Assembly (NCBI GenBank): GCA_903856555.1
Contig: CAIOCC010000157.1
Location: forward strand, 1-5,443
Reading direction: 5' to 3'
Source: an uncultured Bacteroidota bacterium
GTDB lineage: Bacteria; Bacteroidota; Bacteroidia; UBA7662
DNA length: 5,443 bases
This document shows, piece by piece, positions 4,032-5,443 of this stretch. Positions within the stretch are counted from its first letter, which is position 1. The number at the start of each line of letters is the position of its first letter. The notes beneath the pieces were generated by a model that ran no database searches, was not told where the DNA came from, and saw only the letters and a list, made by a program, of their open reading frames with translations. The position numbers and the translations under genes are program-made.

Positions 4032-5443
4032 ATGGCGATTCAATTCACCTCCTGGGGTGCCGCACGGCAAGTGACCGGGAGCATGCACCTCCTTCGCTTT
4101 TCCGATGGTTTTACCGTTTTGGTGGATTGCGGATTGGTCATGGGACCCCGTTCCCAGGATCCTCTCTTTGGGTTTGAACCTGCGACCATCGACCTGGTCA
4201 TCCTCACCCATGCCCACATGGACCATAGCGGACGCCTCCCAGAATTGGTCCGCGAAGGCTACAAAGGCGAAATTCTTTGCACCGAACCAACTCTTGAACT
4301 CAGCGCCCTCCTCCTAAGGGACAGCGCCCATTTACAGGCCAAACGCATGGCCAGCGACCAACACGGTCGTGGCAAAGGCCGCAAAAAAGGCGAACAAGCC
4401 TTCAAAAAACTAGCCCATCGCCTGGAACAGGATGCCGAGCATTGTCTTCGAAGCTTCCATGCCTTGCGCATCAACAAAACCTACCGAATCCGGGAGAACC
4501 TACGGCTCCGTTTTATTCCCTGCTCCCACCTCCTGGGTGCGGTATCGGTTTACTTGGAAATTGAAGACAGCGGCCGCACCACTCGCTTTGGTTTTAGCGG
4601 CGATTTGGGACGGTTTGGTTACCCCGGATTGCCGGATCCCGCCCCTTTCCCGGAGGTAGATTACCTGATCTGCGAAAGCACCTACGGGGGCATTCAACAC
4701 AAAGAAACCCGGCCAGCGGCCGATGTTGTCCTGGGAATGATTCGCGACGCTCTTGGCCAGGAAGGCGGCAAACTCATCGTGCCCGCTTTTTCGGTGGGGC
4801 GCACCCAGGCTTTCTTGATGATTTTGCATCAGCTTTTTGAGAAAGGCCTCTTGCCGGAGGATGTTCCGGTTTTTGTGGACTCACCCATGGCCATCCTGAG
4901 CACCGAGGTCTACCGAAACATGGAGGATTGGCTCAGCCAGGAGGCCCGCAATATGATCAAAATGTACGGGGATGTGTTCTCGTTTGAACGACTGCGCTTT
5001 GTTCAGAACATGGGGCAAAGCCGCAAAATTGCTTCGGATTATCGGCCTTCTATTCTGGTATCGGCATCGGGCATGCTGGACGGCGGGCGCATTCATACCC
5101 ACCTCAAGGAACAACTCCAAAACCCCAAGGCCTGTATTCTTTTTATTGGCTATCTGGCCGAAGGCAGCCTTGGAAGGCAATTGGCGGACGGAGCCAGCCA
5201 TGTGACCGTGGACGGGCGCACGGTGATGGTCCGCGCCAAATTGTGTTATACCGATATCTTCAGCGGACATGCCGACCACCGCGGTTTGATGGATTTTGCC
5301 ACCAAAACGTCGAAGGATGTTTTGAAGCAAATCTTTTTGGTGCACGGTGAACCGGACCGCATGGAAGACCTGGCCCAAGACCTGCGCAACCAAGGCTATC
5401 GCGTGGAGCTCCCCCTAAGGGGCCAAGTCTTTGAACTGGATTA
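4032..5443 (+). CDS. Metallo-beta-lactamase/beta-CASP RNA exonuclease (RMMBL, YSH1-like)
   Basis: This is a zinc-dependent nuclease of the beta-CASP branch (relatives include CPSF73/Ysh1 and bacterial KH-free RNA-processing exonucleases), expected to cut or trim RNA in the cytoplasm. There are 470 codons, then TA at the window edge, almost certainly the first two bases of TAA or TAG, since 470 residues and an end at GQVFELD fit the family. MBL motifs: Asp32, HAHMDHSG (60-67), His166 and Asp191. Beta-CASP motifs: ESTYGG (215-220, motif A), PAFSVGRTQ (251-259), VDSPMA (282-287), SASGMLDGGR (344-353), SGHADHRGL (411-419, motif B His) and VHGEP (437-441, motif C His). The start MAIQFTSWGAARQVTGS matches the usual GAAREVTGS opening. 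The His166 motif reads CSHLLGAV instead of the common AGHILGSA, and residues 104-135 are a Lys/Arg-rich variable stretch. It is transcribed divergently from the rest. Confidence 0.93.
   Translation, partial: MAIQFTSWGAARQVTGSMHLLRFSDGFTVLVDCGLVMGPRSQDPLFGFEPATIDLVILTHAHMDHSGRLPELVREGYKGEILCTEPTLELSALLLRDSAHLQAKRMASDQHGRGKGRKKGEQAFKKLAHRLEQDAEHCLRSFHALRINKTYRIRENLRLRFIPCSHLLGAVSVYLEIEDSGRTTRFGFSGDLGRFGYPGLPDPAPFPEVDYLICESTYGGIQHKETRPAADVVLGMIRDALGQEGGKLIVPAFSVGRTQAFLMILHQLFEKGLLPEDVPVFVDSPMAILSTEVYRNMEDWLSQEARNMIKMYGDVFSFERLRFVQNMGQSRKIASDYRPSILVSASGMLDGGRIHTHLKEQLQNPKACILFIGYLAEGSLGRQLADGASHVTVDGRTVMVRAKLCYTDIFSGHADHRGLMDFATKTSKDVLKQIFLVHGEPDRMEDLAQDLRNQGYRVELPLRGQVFELD

Noticed and set aside
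4881..5393. Minus-strand ORF of 170 codons
   Set aside because: It is antisense to the beta-CASP nuclease, whose motifs run through the whole stretch; no family resemblance on the minus strand.
1..5443. Defence system, mobile element or CRISPR array
   Set aside because: No transposase, integrase, terminal repeats, regular repeat-spacer pattern or defence-family motifs are visible; the genes are mostly housekeeping types.

Overview
The window looks like a chromosomal segment of a Bacteroidota bacterium with moderately high GC (roughly 55% by eye, not computed). Three things point there: the DUF3127 OB-fold protein, a family typical of Bacteroidota; two exact matches to the Bacteroidota -7 promoter consensus TAnnTTTG; and the lack of clear Shine-Dalgarno sequences before the genes. 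I cannot name the genus.

Layout. Bases 1-3865 form one tightly packed minus-strand gene run, read right to left. It starts with a DUF3127 protein carrying an SSB-like C-terminal tip (3865-3473). Next is a DnaQ-like DEDDh 3'-5' exonuclease (start near 3465) whose frame runs without a stop into a DUF2147-like lipoprotein (ATG at 2901, shared stop at 2392). Then comes a fused two-ATPase ABC transporter subunit of the peptide/nickel class (2410-746), and finally the N-terminal 254 residues of ribonuclease R (762-1, continuing past the left edge). Successive genes overlap or are separated by only a few bases, and no terminator is visible, so they are probably co-transcribed. On the plus strand, 4032-5443 encodes an essentially complete metallo-beta-lactamase/beta-CASP RNA-processing exonuclease; only the last base of its presumed stop codon is cut off.

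The 166-base gap 3866-4031 is a divergent control region. It holds two identical outward-facing TATTTTTG elements with repeats between and beside them. The plus-strand element sits so close to its ATG that the mRNA may be leaderless.

Functionally, four of the products (OB-fold/SSB-tip protein, DEDDh exonuclease, RNase R, beta-CASP nuclease) act on nucleic acids by family, while the ABC subunit and the lipoprotein belong to the envelope. Most genes here are housekeeping types. The main oddity is the exonuclease-lipoprotein junction: removing one G from a GGG run would give an ordinary TGATG stop/start overlap, so the fusion is either a one-base evolutionary event or a sequence error.
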